Positions 32,092 to 40,003 of a stretch of DNA of 42,337 bases are shown piece after piece. This stretch comes from Lachnospiraceae bacterium (GTDB lineage Bacteria > Bacillota > Clostridia > Lachnospirales > Lachnospiraceae): contig JAGHER010000023.1 in NCBI GenBank assembly GCA_017889125.1, positions 1 through 42,337 of the forward strand, given 5' to 3'. Made by a program: the position numbers and the translations under genes. The notes below the pieces were generated by a model. The model searched no databases. It worked only from the letters and a program-made list of their open reading frames with translations, and was not told where the DNA came from. Position 1 is the first letter of the stretch. Each line of letters starts with the position of its first letter.

Positions 32092-32129
32092 AACCTCTTT
32101 TCCGTCAACTTATTTTCTGCGGGCTTATT

Positions 32130-32215
32130 TCCAGCTGACCTATTCCTATCCAGCTCATTCCAGCCAGCTTTTCCCAGCCAGCTCATTCCAGCCAGCCTAT
32201 TCCCAGCCGCCTTAT
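32130..32215. repeat. Degenerate 28-bp direct repeats
   Basis: CCAGCTCATTCCAGCCAGC is found at 32150-32168 and again at 32178-32196, period 28, with partial copies on both sides (CCAGCTGACC..., CCAGCCGCC). They occupy the gap between the binding protein and the first permease. Confidence 0.7.
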
Positions 32216-32277
32216 CTGCCCCGGCTTTCCGCCTCTCCATCGATCCAAGATGTCAATGCCCTCTGCCAACACCTCAC

Positions 32278-34026
32278 TCAGGATGTCCACTGCCAGCGGT
32301 CCACATTGTTGACAATAGACCAGCCGTGACCGTGGGGATGGATTTTCTGGGGGGCGATCTCTAAGCCGTCCCGGACATAATACAGATGATCCACATTGCA
32401 CAGCCATACCCAGGGAATGTCCCCCTCCTGGGTGATGCCGGTGGTGCCGTCCCACTGGGCCTTCTGCCACAGCTCGTAGGATTCCTCCAGATCTGCGGCC
32501 TGGAGGGCCTGATCCATGTACTGGTCTACCGCAGTATTTTCATAAGGAGAATAGCGGGCATTCTCCTGCCCCTCTGCGGTATGGTAAATATTATAAAGCT
32601 CCATAGGCGTATGGGCGCCCCAGCCCCACATCAGGGGTTGTGACTGGGCCTTATCATATGCCACATCCCAGCCAGCAGCCTCTGTGGATACCTCCAGGCC
32701 CAGCTGTCGGCACTGATTGGCAAAATCCTCCGCCAGAGCCTGGCGGACGGAATCATCAGGACTGTAAAGCACCGTAAAGGCAGCCCGGATGCCGTCCTTT
32801 TCCCGGATGCCGTCACTTCCCATTTTCCATCCGGCCTCATCCAAAATGGCGGCCGCCCCGTCCGGGTCATACTCCACCTGGCTGGCTGGATTGTACCAGG
32901 GCATCTTATCGCAGACACTGTAGGCCGGTGTACCGTATCCGTCCAGCACATGGTCAATCATCTCCTGCCGGTCGATGCCCATATTGATAGCCCGGCGGAC
33001 TGCCGCGTCGCAGGTAACATCATTTCCCACGATCAGCCCATCCTGCTCTGTCGCCGGTTTTGCCGGAAGATTTACTCCCCGGTTATCCACGCTGGCTGCC
33101 TGGAAAAGATGGTAGCCTGCTATCGTTTGCCCGGCGTAGGAGGCCGCCGTGTGGGCCACATCCACCTGCCCGGCCATGGCCGCCGCCAGCGCCGCGTCCT
33201 CATCCATAAACAGCACCGTCAGCCCCTTAATCTGCGGCTCCTCCCCGTAATAATCTGGGTTAGCCTCAAAGATCACCTGCTGGCCCCGGTCCCACTGCTT
33301 CATCACGTAGCGCCCAGAGCCGATGGGATTTTGTCCGTAATCCTCACTGTAGGCATGCTCCGGCACAATTCCCACCACCGCCATGGTATAAGGCCAGATG
33401 GAATACGGCCGGTTCATGTGAAATTCCACCGTATCCCCGTCCACCGCCACAGCCTCCTTAAGCATGGTAAAATCACTGACTGTGCTGTTTTGGGCACAGA
33501 GATTGTAGGTAAAAGCCACGTCCTCTGCCGTCAGCGGCTCCCCATCTGTAAACTGCACATCGTCCCGGATATCCACCGTCCACACCAGACCGTCCTGGCT
33601 TACCTGATAATCTTTGGCTAAGTCCAGTCCAATTTCCAGATCCTCCGTGGTTACCGTCAGGGTGCTTTGAATCAACGGCTCATGCATATGCTCCCCCGCT
33701 CCCCAGCCGTAAACCGGGTCAAAGCCTGCAGCTGGTTCCGAGGTGGCGGGCATGGTTACCACAACCGAGGCCGCTGCGGCAAGCTGACTGTTGTCCTGCT
33801 CGCCGGACTGCGCCTGGGCATCGCTGCCGCTCTCCTGCACTGCTGCCTGCGCCTGGGCATCGCTGCCGCTCTCCTGCACTGCTGCCTGCGCCTGGCTGCT
33901 ATTGTCCTGCTTTCCGGGCTGTGTCTGGCCGCCGCTGCCGCTCTCCTGACCGCCGCAGGCACTCAACGCTCCGGCTGCCAAAACCGCCAAAGCCAGTCCC
34001 CACGAAAAAATCCGTTTTCTTCCCAT
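32278..34026 (-). CDS. Peptide/nickel-type ABC substrate-binding lipoprotein
   Basis: 582 aa. Lipoprotein signal with lipobox LSAC (residues near 20), then a Gln/Ser/Ala-rich linker carrying two exact 13-residue repeats. SBP_bac_5 fold follows: DPVYGWGAGEHMHEPLIQS, GRYVMKQWDRGQQVIFEANP and YDPDGAAAILDEAGWK. The C-terminus has IHPHGHGWSIVNN, an unusual His-rich segment that could bind a metal. GAGAGG before the ATG at 34026 is used; the longer frame to 34131 is not. Substrate is either peptide or nickel; the His motif favours metal weakly. Confidence 0.88.
   Translation of the reverse strand: MGRKRIFSWGLALAVLAAGALSACGGQESGSGGQTQPGKQDNSSQAQAAVQESGSDAQAQAAVQESGSDAQAQSGEQDNSQLAAAASVVVTMPATSEPAAGFDPVYGWGAGEHMHEPLIQSTLTVTTEDLEIGLDLAKDYQVSQDGLVWTVDIRDDVQFTDGEPLTAEDVAFTYNLCAQNSTVSDFTMLKEAVAVDGDTVEFHMNRPYSIWPYTMAVVGIVPEHAYSEDYGQNPIGSGRYVMKQWDRGQQVIFEANPDYYGEEPQIKGLTVLFMDEDAALAAAMAGQVDVAHTAASYAGQTIAGYHLFQAASVDNRGVNLPAKPATEQDGLIVGNDVTCDAAVRRAINMGIDRQEMIDHVLDGYGTPAYSVCDKMPWYNPASQVEYDPDGAAAILDEAGWKMGSDGIREKDGIRAAFTVLYSPDDSVRQALAEDFANQCRQLGLEVSTEAAGWDVAYDKAQSQPLMWGWGAHTPMELYNIYHTAEGQENARYSPYENTAVDQYMDQALQAADLEESYELWQKAQWDGTTGITQEGDIPWVWLCNVDHLYYVRDGLEIAPQKIHPHGHGWSIVNNVDRWQWTS
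33809..33895. repeat. 39-bp tandem repeat in the lipoprotein linker
   Basis: Two identical 39-bp copies (33809-33847 and 33848-33886) plus 9 bp of a third. Encodes a repeated 13-residue Gln/Ala/Ser-rich unit. Length is a multiple of three, so copy number changes would not break the frame. Confidence 0.85.
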
Positions 34027-34500
34027 ATAAATCCTCTCACTCTCTTTATCTTTTCTGTACACAGCAAAAAACCATAAATGTACCAGCTCCTTCTGGAACC
34101 GCATACCTTTATGGTATACCTGTTTCAACATATTCTAGCTTTCGCTTTTCTCTCTGTCTGCTTGCCTCGTCTTTCGACGCTCTGCCGACTTATGTCCTCG
34201 CTTCTTTTGCCTGTTTCGGCCTTGGGCCGTACTGCCGCACTTTTGTGCGAAATTCCATTCATGAAAAACAGCCGCCTTTTTGGTGGCCGCAGACAAAGGC
34301 GAAAACACTGACGAAAGCATTTCCAAAAAATAGTTTACGATAAAATGTGCCAGCCCGTCAAGTCTTTTCTTTTTGCTTTTCCGGTTTCTCCGTTTTGTCC
34401 GCTCTTTCGTCCAGTTTCTTTCGCCCCTTGCTCTTTCTTTCCTGCAGAAACTGTAGTAAAATAAACTGCAGAATACACAAAAGAAATCGAGGAAACTGTC
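34027..34500. other. Gene-free region between binding protein and MATE gene
   Basis: No gene seen in 34132-34500. The strand complementary to T-rich sequence would be purine-rich leader RNA of the binding protein. Two small stems occur: CGGCC-TTG-GGCCG (34217-34229) and CGCAC-TTTT-GTGCG (34236-34249). GGTATACC (34114-34121) is an 8-bp palindrome. No known riboswitch was recognised. I could not find a convincing promoter for either flanking gene. Confidence 0.5.
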
Positions 34501-35844
34501 ATGAAAAAAGAAGCGTCAACACGGATGACCGAAGGCACCATCTGGAAAAAAATCATTATGTTTGCTATTCCCCTATTCTTAGGGAACCTTTTCCAGCAGC
34601 TTTACAATGCCGCCGACTCCCTGATCGTGGGCAATTTTCTGGGGAGCAATGCCCTGGCGGCAGTCAGCTCGTCGGGCAATTTAATCTTTTTGATGGTGGG
34701 ATTATTTAACGGCATCGCTGTGGGCGCCGGTGTGGTGGTGGCCCGCTATTACGGCGCCAGGGAAATCCAGATGATGCAGAAGGCCATTCACACCATCATT
34801 GCCTTCGGCATTGCCGCCGGTCTGGTGCTGACCGCGTTCGCCGTGGCCATGTCGCCGGTAATCCTGCGCTGGATGGGCACCCCTGCAGAGGTACTGCCCA
34901 ATTCCGTCATCTACTTCCGCATTTACTTTTCCGGCTCCCTGGCCTTCGTCCTCTACAATATCTTCGTGGGTATCCTCCAGGCCGTGGGGGACAGCCGGCA
35001 TCCCCTAATGTACCTGGTGATCTCTTCCCTGGTCAATATTTTCCTGGATCTGCTTTTTGTAGGCGTTCTTGGCTTTGGAGTGGGTTCCGCGGCTCTGGCT
35101 ACCATCATCTCCCAGGCTGTCAGTGCCATCCTCTGCCTGATCCATCTCCTGCATGCGCCGGAGGAGTACCGGGTTTCCTTTAAGAAGATTCATTTTGATC
35201 CCTTTATGCTGCGCCAGATTATCAGCAACGGTCTCCCCGCAGGCCTGCAGAATTCCATCATTTCTCTGGCCAACGTGGTGGTGCAGTCCAACATTAATAA
35301 ATTCGGCTCCGCGGCTATGGCCGGATGCGGCTCCTACGCCAAAATCGAAGGCTTTGCCTTCCTGCCGGTGACCTGCTTTGCCCTGTCTCTGACCACCTTC
35401 GTCAGCCAGAATCTGGGCGCAGGCCAGTATCAGCGGGTGAAAAAGGGCGTCGTCTTCGGCGTTCTCTGCTCCATCACCGCCGCGGAGTTTGTGGGTATCG
35501 CCATCAACCTTTTTTCGCCCCACCTGATCGGCCTCTTCAATGACGATCCACAGGTGATTGCCTGCGGCGTAACCCAGGCCAAGACAGTGGCGCTCTTTTA
35601 TTTCCTGCTGGCCTTTTCTCACTGCATGGCGGGAATCTTCCGGGGAGCCGGGAAATCCATGGTTCCCATGGTGGTGATGCTGGTCTGCTGGTGTGTAATC
35701 CGGGTTTCCTACATCACTGTGGCCGTTCGCTTCGTACCGGTAATCAATACCGTATTCTGGGCTTATCCTATGACCTGGGCTTTAAGCTCTATTGTCTTTC
35801 TCCTTTATTATTGGAAAAATCCGGTGGCTGGGAAGGGGCGGTAA
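34501..35844 (+). CDS. MATE-family efflux transporter
   Basis: 447 aa, twelve predicted membrane segments. MATE hallmarks: IPLFLGNLFQQLYNAADSLIVG near the N-terminus, VGAGVVVARYYGARE, and SNGLPAGLQNSII in the second half. It exports drugs or metabolites using Na+ or H+. GAGGAAAC lies before the ATG. It is monocistronic. Confidence 0.93.
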   Translation: MKKEASTRMTEGTIWKKIIMFAIPLFLGNLFQQLYNAADSLIVGNFLGSNALAAVSSSGNLIFLMVGLFNGIAVGAGVVVARYYGAREIQMMQKAIHTIIAFGIAAGLVLTAFAVAMSPVILRWMGTPAEVLPNSVIYFRIYFSGSLAFVLYNIFVGILQAVGDSRHPLMYLVISSLVNIFLDLLFVGVLGFGVGSAALATIISQAVSAILCLIHLLHAPEEYRVSFKKIHFDPFMLRQIISNGLPAGLQNSIISLANVVVQSNINKFGSAAMAGCGSYAKIEGFAFLPVTCFALSLTTFVSQNLGAGQYQRVKKGVVFGVLCSITAAEFVGIAINLFSPHLIGLFNDDPQVIACGVTQAKTVALFYFLLAFSHCMAGIFRGAGKSMVPMVVMLVCWCVIRVSYITVAVRFVPVINTVFWAYPMTWALSSIVFLLYYWKNPVAGKGR

Positions 35845-36013
35845 CTCATTTTTTGCAGAGCTGGCGATCTGACTGCCGCAGGGCACGGGGAACGCTGACA
35901 TGGATTTTTCATCTCGAAAGTTGGGATACAGCACCTCTTTAACCAGTTCAGCTGCTCTGCTTGCATTATTATTTTAAGCGTGCATATACTTAAAATAGAG
36001 CTAAATTGCGGGA
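35845..36013. other. Intergenic region with inverted repeat upstream of the Abi promoter
   Basis: No gene was recognised. TATTTTAAG at 35970-35978 pairs with CTTAAAATA at 35989-35997 around a 10-nt loop. It is not followed by a T-run and ends 16 nt before the -35 of the Abi promoter, so it may be an operator or upstream element. The AT content rises here compared with the MATE gene. Confidence 0.5.
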
Positions 36014-36042
36014 TTGACTTTTTGCGTCAGTTTTGTTATATT
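36014..36042 (+). promoter_or_regulatory. Promoter of the structured RNA and Abi gene
   Basis: TTGACT at 36014-36019, 17-nt spacer, TATATT at 36037-36042. The predicted start at about 36049 is some 10 nt before the first hairpin. Confidence 0.78.
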
Positions 36043-36048
36043 TAGTTC

Positions 36049-36117
36049 AGTGATCGTACTGGAGAAACTTGTGAAGCCTCCAGTCCGGAAGGCTCCTGCG
36101 GGGGCCTTTCGTTATTT
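36049..36117 (+). ncRNA. Candidate short structured RNA upstream of AbiF-like gene
   Basis: Two adjacent stems. Stem 1: ACTGGAG (36058-36064) with CTCCAGT (36078-36084), extended by CTT/AAG (36068-36070 / 36074-36076). Stem 2: 11 bp (36086-36096 / 36101-36111), loop TGCG, followed by TTATTT. AGCCT (36075-36079) could also pair with AGGCT (36090-36094), which would give a pseudoknot or alternative fold. With its own promoter and a terminator-like end it could be a free RNA of about 65 nt. No family match was tested. Confidence 0.55.
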
Positions 36118-36135
36118 ATGGCAAAGAGGTGGAAA

Positions 36136-37053
36136 ATGGCAAAACCATTTCAAACATATGATGATTTACTGATATTCTTACAAAAAGAGAAAAACCTGGT
36201 TATTGAAAATACAGATCAGGCCAAACATACCCTGGCTAAAACAGGCTACTTTTCCCTTATTACCGGATATAAGGATACCTTCAAAAATCCAACCACTGGA
36301 AAATATATGGATGGAACTACTTTTGAGGATATTTACCGTCTATATCAATTCGACAATGAATTACGCAACATTTTTCTAAAATATATGCTGATTGCGGAAA
36401 GAAGTGTAAAATCTTCTCTTGCCTATCATTTTTCAGCTGCTTATGGTGAAAATCAAACGGAATATCTGTCTTTGTCACACTATATGCCAACTGCTTCTAT
36501 GCAGCATGGAATCCAGAAACTTCTTCATGTTTTTCATTACCAGCTTTCGCATAAAAACGAACATGATTATATCAACCACTATAAAGCAAAGCACCATAAT
36601 GTTCCCCTGTGGATTATGGTTCAGGTTCTGACCATTGGTCAGCTTTCCCATATGTTCGATTACTTAAAGGCATCCGTTCCGATTAAAGTATGCAACGATT
36701 TTCAGCAAATCAGCAGGAAAGATATGCACTCTTTTCTTTCAATCATGACAAAGCATCGCAACGTATGCGCCCATGGAGAACGCTTTTTCAATTATGTAAC
36801 AAAAGACAGCATCACGGATACACTAATTCATAAAAAGCTTCGTATTCCTCAAAAAGATGGCCGCTACCAGATGGGGAAGAATGATATTTTTTCGGAAGTT
36901 ATCATTCTGAAATATCTTCTGGATAGAGAAGACTTTCGAAGCTTTTATTATGAATTGAAGCATTGTTTAAAAGATCATGCTCCTGGGGAAGGTATTTTAG
37001 TCTCCATGGGATTTCCTGAAAACTGGACATCCATCATAAGATTAAAATGCTGA
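36136..37053 (+). CDS. Abi_2/AbiF-like HEPN family protein
   Basis: 305 aa. N-terminal KPFQTYDDLLIFLQKEKNLVI and TLAKTGYFSLITGYKDTFK match the Abi_2 (AbiD/AbiF) family. The RNase-type HEPN motif is R208-NVCA-H213 in KHRNVCAHGERFF. Such proteins act in abortive infection and are presumed RNA-binding or RNA-cleaving toxins. GAGG lies 6 nt before the ATG at 36136, so this start is preferred to 36118. Base composition is about 33-42% GC in two counted lines, lower than the neighbours. This and the self-contained promoter suggest recent acquisition. Confidence 0.87.
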   Translation: MAKPFQTYDDLLIFLQKEKNLVIENTDQAKHTLAKTGYFSLITGYKDTFKNPTTGKYMDGTTFEDIYRLYQFDNELRNIFLKYMLIAERSVKSSLAYHFSAAYGENQTEYLSLSHYMPTASMQHGIQKLLHVFHYQLSHKNEHDYINHYKAKHHNVPLWIMVQVLTIGQLSHMFDYLKASVPIKVCNDFQQISRKDMHSFLSIMTKHRNVCAHGERFFNYVTKDSITDTLIHKKLRIPQKDGRYQMGKNDIFSEVIILKYLLDREDFRSFYYELKHCLKDHAPGEGILVSMGFPENWTSIIRLKC

Positions 37054-37070
37054 TCGATCATTGAGAAGTG

Positions 37071-37100
37071 AAAAAAGAGGGATTTTCATCCCCCTTTTTT
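37071..37100. terminator. Bidirectional terminator between Abi gene and VanY-type gene
   Basis: AAAAAAGAGGG (37071-37081) with CCCCCTTTTTT (37090-37100), one mismatch. It lies 17 nt after the Abi stop. Its right arm overlaps the last codons of the minus-strand carboxypeptidase gene. Confidence 0.8.
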
Positions 37101-37877
37101 CGTTGCCGCAAAATGCATATAATCCTTCTCGCCCTGCCACTCTCCGCCCCAGTCAAAGCCGTGGGACTGGAAAAGCTGGACGCATAAATCATCCTCTTTA
37201 ATCTTATACACCGAATCCCGGCTCCGATCCGCGTATGCCTTACCTTCCTCCGGCTCGTAGTGTACTGTCCCCCCTTTATCCGTCCACACATAGGGATTAT
37301 ACAGGGGATTAATGTCGATGGCCAAGCCAAAAGCATGATTAGACAGACCGCCGGAATCCCCGGCAGAAGTCCGGTAATTAAAGCAGGAGGAATTGTTGGC
37401 CGCCGCTGACTTTAAATCGTCCGCGCCGTACTCATCCACCAGCACCATCCGCTCAATGGGATAGGACGCGTCATAAAGCTCCCGGAATATCTCCAGAAGG
37501 TCTCCGCTGATATCCTTGTGACAGATCAGCTCACCCACCAAATTCCTTCCCTGGCTGTCACGGTGAAGGATTTTCAAGTAGCGCAGGTCTTCTCTGGGCA
37601 CAATGCAATCCTCCTTGTAGGACTTCCCGTAGATCCGCTGAAACACCGCATCGCTGATCTCCGATGAGGAAAAATATTTCCACACACCATTTTTATTGAT
37701 GTCGCTCTGAGACACCTCTGTTCCCGCCTTCAAATACGCAGGGCCGGTATAAATCACCCGGCTTGCACCAAAGCTGGCTGTTCCCATTCCCGCCGCACAG
37801 ATGCTAACAAGCACTGCACACAAAAACACGGCTGCAGCCCATCTCGTCCGGCTTAACACGTTTTTCTTTCCATTCAT
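37086..37877 (-). CDS. VanY-type D-alanyl-D-alanine carboxypeptidase (peptidase M15)
   Basis: 263 aa. Signal or anchor segment at about 11-30, then an M15B peptidase with zinc motif SNH181AFGLAID188 and D252-YM-H255F. The zinc ligands H181, D188 and H255 are all present. It removes the terminal D-Ala of peptidoglycan stem peptides. The start overlaps the adenylation gene's stop by 4 nt (ATGA), so the two are translationally coupled. It is the last gene of the Dlt-like operon. Confidence 0.88.
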   Translation of the reverse strand: MNGKKNVLSRTRWAAAVFLCAVLVSICAAGMGTASFGASRVIYTGPAYLKAGTEVSQSDINKNGVWKYFSSSEISDAVFQRIYGKSYKEDCIVPREDLRYLKILHRDSQGRNLVGELICHKDISGDLLEIFRELYDASYPIERMVLVDEYGADDLKSAAANNSSCFNYRTSAGDSGGLSNHAFGLAIDINPLYNPYVWTDKGGTVHYEPEEGKAYADRSRDSVYKIKEDDLCVQLFQSHGFDWGGEWQGEKDYMHFAATKKGG

Positions 37878-39379
37878 TTCTGCATTTCCTTTAACTTCTT
37901 TCGATCTATCTTTCCATTGGCATTGTGAGGAAGGGCCGGATAATAGACAAATCGCGACGGCATCATGTACGCCGGAAGCCGCTTAGCCAGCTCCTGCTCC
38001 AGAGATTTCTTCTCCAGCTCTTTTCCGTCATAGCAGAAAATAATCCTTCCCTTCACCTCATCGTAAATGCAGGCGCAGTCGGCGATTCCCTCCACACGGT
38101 CTGCCGCCGCCTCGATCTCCCCCAGCTCAATGCGGTATCCCATATGCTTGATCTGGTAATCCTTTCGGGAAAGATACACCAGCTGTCCTTCCTTATCCCG
38201 CTTTACCAGATCACCGGTACGGTAAATCCGGTCTGGGTAGGCGCTGCAGCAGGGATTCTGCTGGAAAGAAGCCTTCGTCCGCTCCAAATCCCCGTAATAG
38301 CCGATGGCCAGACAGCTTCCCCGCATACACAGCTCGCCTTCCTCTCCATCCGCAACCTCACGTCCCTCCTCGTCTAAGATCAGGGCCTGGGAATTGCGAA
38401 TCGGCTGCCCGATGGGAAGGGGGCCATCCCCTTCCATACCCTCCGGCATCACGAAGGCCGTACATACATAGGTCTCCGTGGGGCCATAAAGATTAGCATA
38501 AACCGCATGGGGAAGATACCTGCGCCAGTAGTCCAAATGTTTTCTCTGGAGCACCTCCCCAGCAAACATTACGTGACGCAGATGCTGGGGAACCGCAAAG
38601 GAAAACACATCCAGCTTGGCTACGATTCCCATAGCAGAGGGCACCCACAAAAAGGAGGTAATCTTCCGCTCATTCATGTACTCTATCAGCTTTACGGGAA
38701 AGCTGAAATAAGACGGCGGAATAATCTCCATCCTGGCTCCAAAGTACAGAGCAGAATAAATATCATGCACAGACACATCAAAATACAGGGGCGCCTGGTT
38801 GCCAAATACGTCTTCACTGGAAATGTCAAAGGTTTCATCCAGCCACTCCATGTAGTTGGTCACCACTCTCTCGCTTACCAGGACACCTTTGGGAACCCCC
38901 GTAGAGCCGCTGGTGAACAGGACATACAGAGGATCCGTCTCCGTTATGGCGGAAATTACCTGGTCAAGCCGCTTCCCTCCGTCTGCTGCCGCAATAGCCT
39001 CTTCGTAGAGAAGCACCTGCCCTTCGAAGGCAAATTGCTGTGCGCTTTCCTTGTGTGCCTGATCCGTAAGAATCACTGCCGGTTTTAATACGGACAGGAT
39101 GGTGTTTATCCGTTCGGCAGGCATCCGGGTATCCAGTGGGCAGTAAAAATTGCCGCTGCAAACCACGCCAAGGAAGGATACAATGCTCTCCACTGTTTTC
39201 TCCATGTATACGGCCACCGGCTGCCTGACGATGCCCTGGTTCATTATCGCGCTGCCAATTCGTCTGGCGGTCTCCTCCGCTTTCCGGAAGGTAAAACTAT
39301 TCTTTTGATCGGCAAAGGCAACCTTCTCCGGATACGCCTCTGCCGATGCTTTCAGATAATCAATTACATGTGCCGCCAT
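37874..39379 (-). CDS. DltA-like amino-acid adenylating enzyme
   Basis: 501 aa. Core motifs: FTSGSTGVPKGV, YFDVSVHDIYSAL (the Asp that binds the amino group), NLYGPTETYVC, YRTGDLVKRD, and a C-terminal NGKIDRKKL with catalytic lysine. These mark an amino-acid A-domain, most like D-alanine-carrier ligase (DltA), rather than a fatty-acid ligase. It should charge a carrier protein that is not seen in the window. It follows a secreted protein gene by 9 nt and precedes VanY with overlap. Amino-acid identity is not proved. Confidence 0.82.
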   Translation of the reverse strand: MAAHVIDYLKASAEAYPEKVAFADQKNSFTFRKAEETARRIGSAIMNQGIVRQPVAVYMEKTVESIVSFLGVVCSGNFYCPLDTRMPAERINTILSVLKPAVILTDQAHKESAQQFAFEGQVLLYEEAIAAADGGKRLDQVISAITETDPLYVLFTSGSTGVPKGVLVSERVVTNYMEWLDETFDISSEDVFGNQAPLYFDVSVHDIYSALYFGARMEIIPPSYFSFPVKLIEYMNERKITSFLWVPSAMGIVAKLDVFSFAVPQHLRHVMFAGEVLQRKHLDYWRRYLPHAVYANLYGPTETYVCTAFVMPEGMEGDGPLPIGQPIRNSQALILDEEGREVADGEEGELCMRGSCLAIGYYGDLERTKASFQQNPCCSAYPDRIYRTGDLVKRDKEGQLVYLSRKDYQIKHMGYRIELGEIEAAADRVEGIADCACIYDEVKGRIIFCYDGKELEKKSLEQELAKRLPAYMMPSRFVYYPALPHNANGKIDRKKLKEMQK

Positions 39380-39388
39380 CTTCTCTCC

Positions 39389-39925
39389 TTATTTTACCGG
39401 CGCAATCTGATATTCGATTCCGTCCACCAGGCCGTTTGTGGTATAAATGCTTAATTCCGAGTTGCCTAAATAATAACGGTATACGCCAAACTCTTCGGTA
39501 TACTGATCGCCGTAAGCCTTAAGCACTTCCTCCACGGTGGAGCCGTACTTGATTCCCTCCGGCGTGGCCGCCGTATCATCCAGGATATATACAGAGCTGA
39601 TCCGGTTCTGCCCGTCTACCGGGTAAATCCCAAGCTCAAAGCCCGGATAGGTGTAAATAATATCCTTTCCCTGGTAAGCGCAGGAATCCTGCTCAAAGGT
39701 CTTTTCCGGATCGCCCAGGGCCTTTAACACCGGCTCCGCCTCCGTGTCCACGAAGATCTGCGTGTCATTATACTGGAAATAGTAAGCCGTCGGTTCCTCC
39801 TGCTCCGTCTGCTGATCCTTCTTCAGCCAGTCAAAAAGACCGGCGTTGGCGGGAAATGCCATCAGAAGCATCATCCCTGCCGTCAAAACCAGAAGGTGTC
39901 TTTTCAATCCTTTCTTTCTCATCAT
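39389..39925 (-). CDS. Secreted protein of unknown function in the Dlt-like operon
   Basis: 178 aa. Signal peptide MMRKKGLKRHLLVLTAGMML with cleavage near PANA-GLF. The mature part has two weak internal copies of a pattern like LKALGDP / LKAYGDQ with Tyr-rich strands. This resembles repeat modules seen in small extracytoplasmic proteins of Firmicutes. No enzyme motif was recognised. Either of two adjacent ATG codons may be the start (GGAG 5 or 8 nt upstream). Confidence 0.7.
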   Translation of the reverse strand: MMRKKGLKRHLLVLTAGMMLLMAFPANAGLFDWLKKDQQTEQEEPTAYYFQYNDTQIFVDTEAEPVLKALGDPEKTFEQDSCAYQGKDIIYTYPGFELGIYPVDGQNRISSVYILDDTAATPEGIKYGSTVEEVLKAYGDQYTEEFGVYRYYLGNSELSIYTTNGLVDGIEYQIAPVK

Positions 39926-40003
39926 CCATTCTCCTTTCCCATTGTTCGCATGAATTTATTGTTTTGCGCTTTTCTTACTCTATCCCAGGAAACGCAGTGA
40001 AAT

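Noticed and set aside
33809-33895. Possible CRISPR-like repeats
   Set aside because: The 39-bp units are directly adjacent, have no spacers and encode an in-frame protein linker.
35845-35942. Degenerate coding remnant after the MATE gene
   Set aside because: Translation has early stops and no recognisable similarity; nothing supports a pseudogene.
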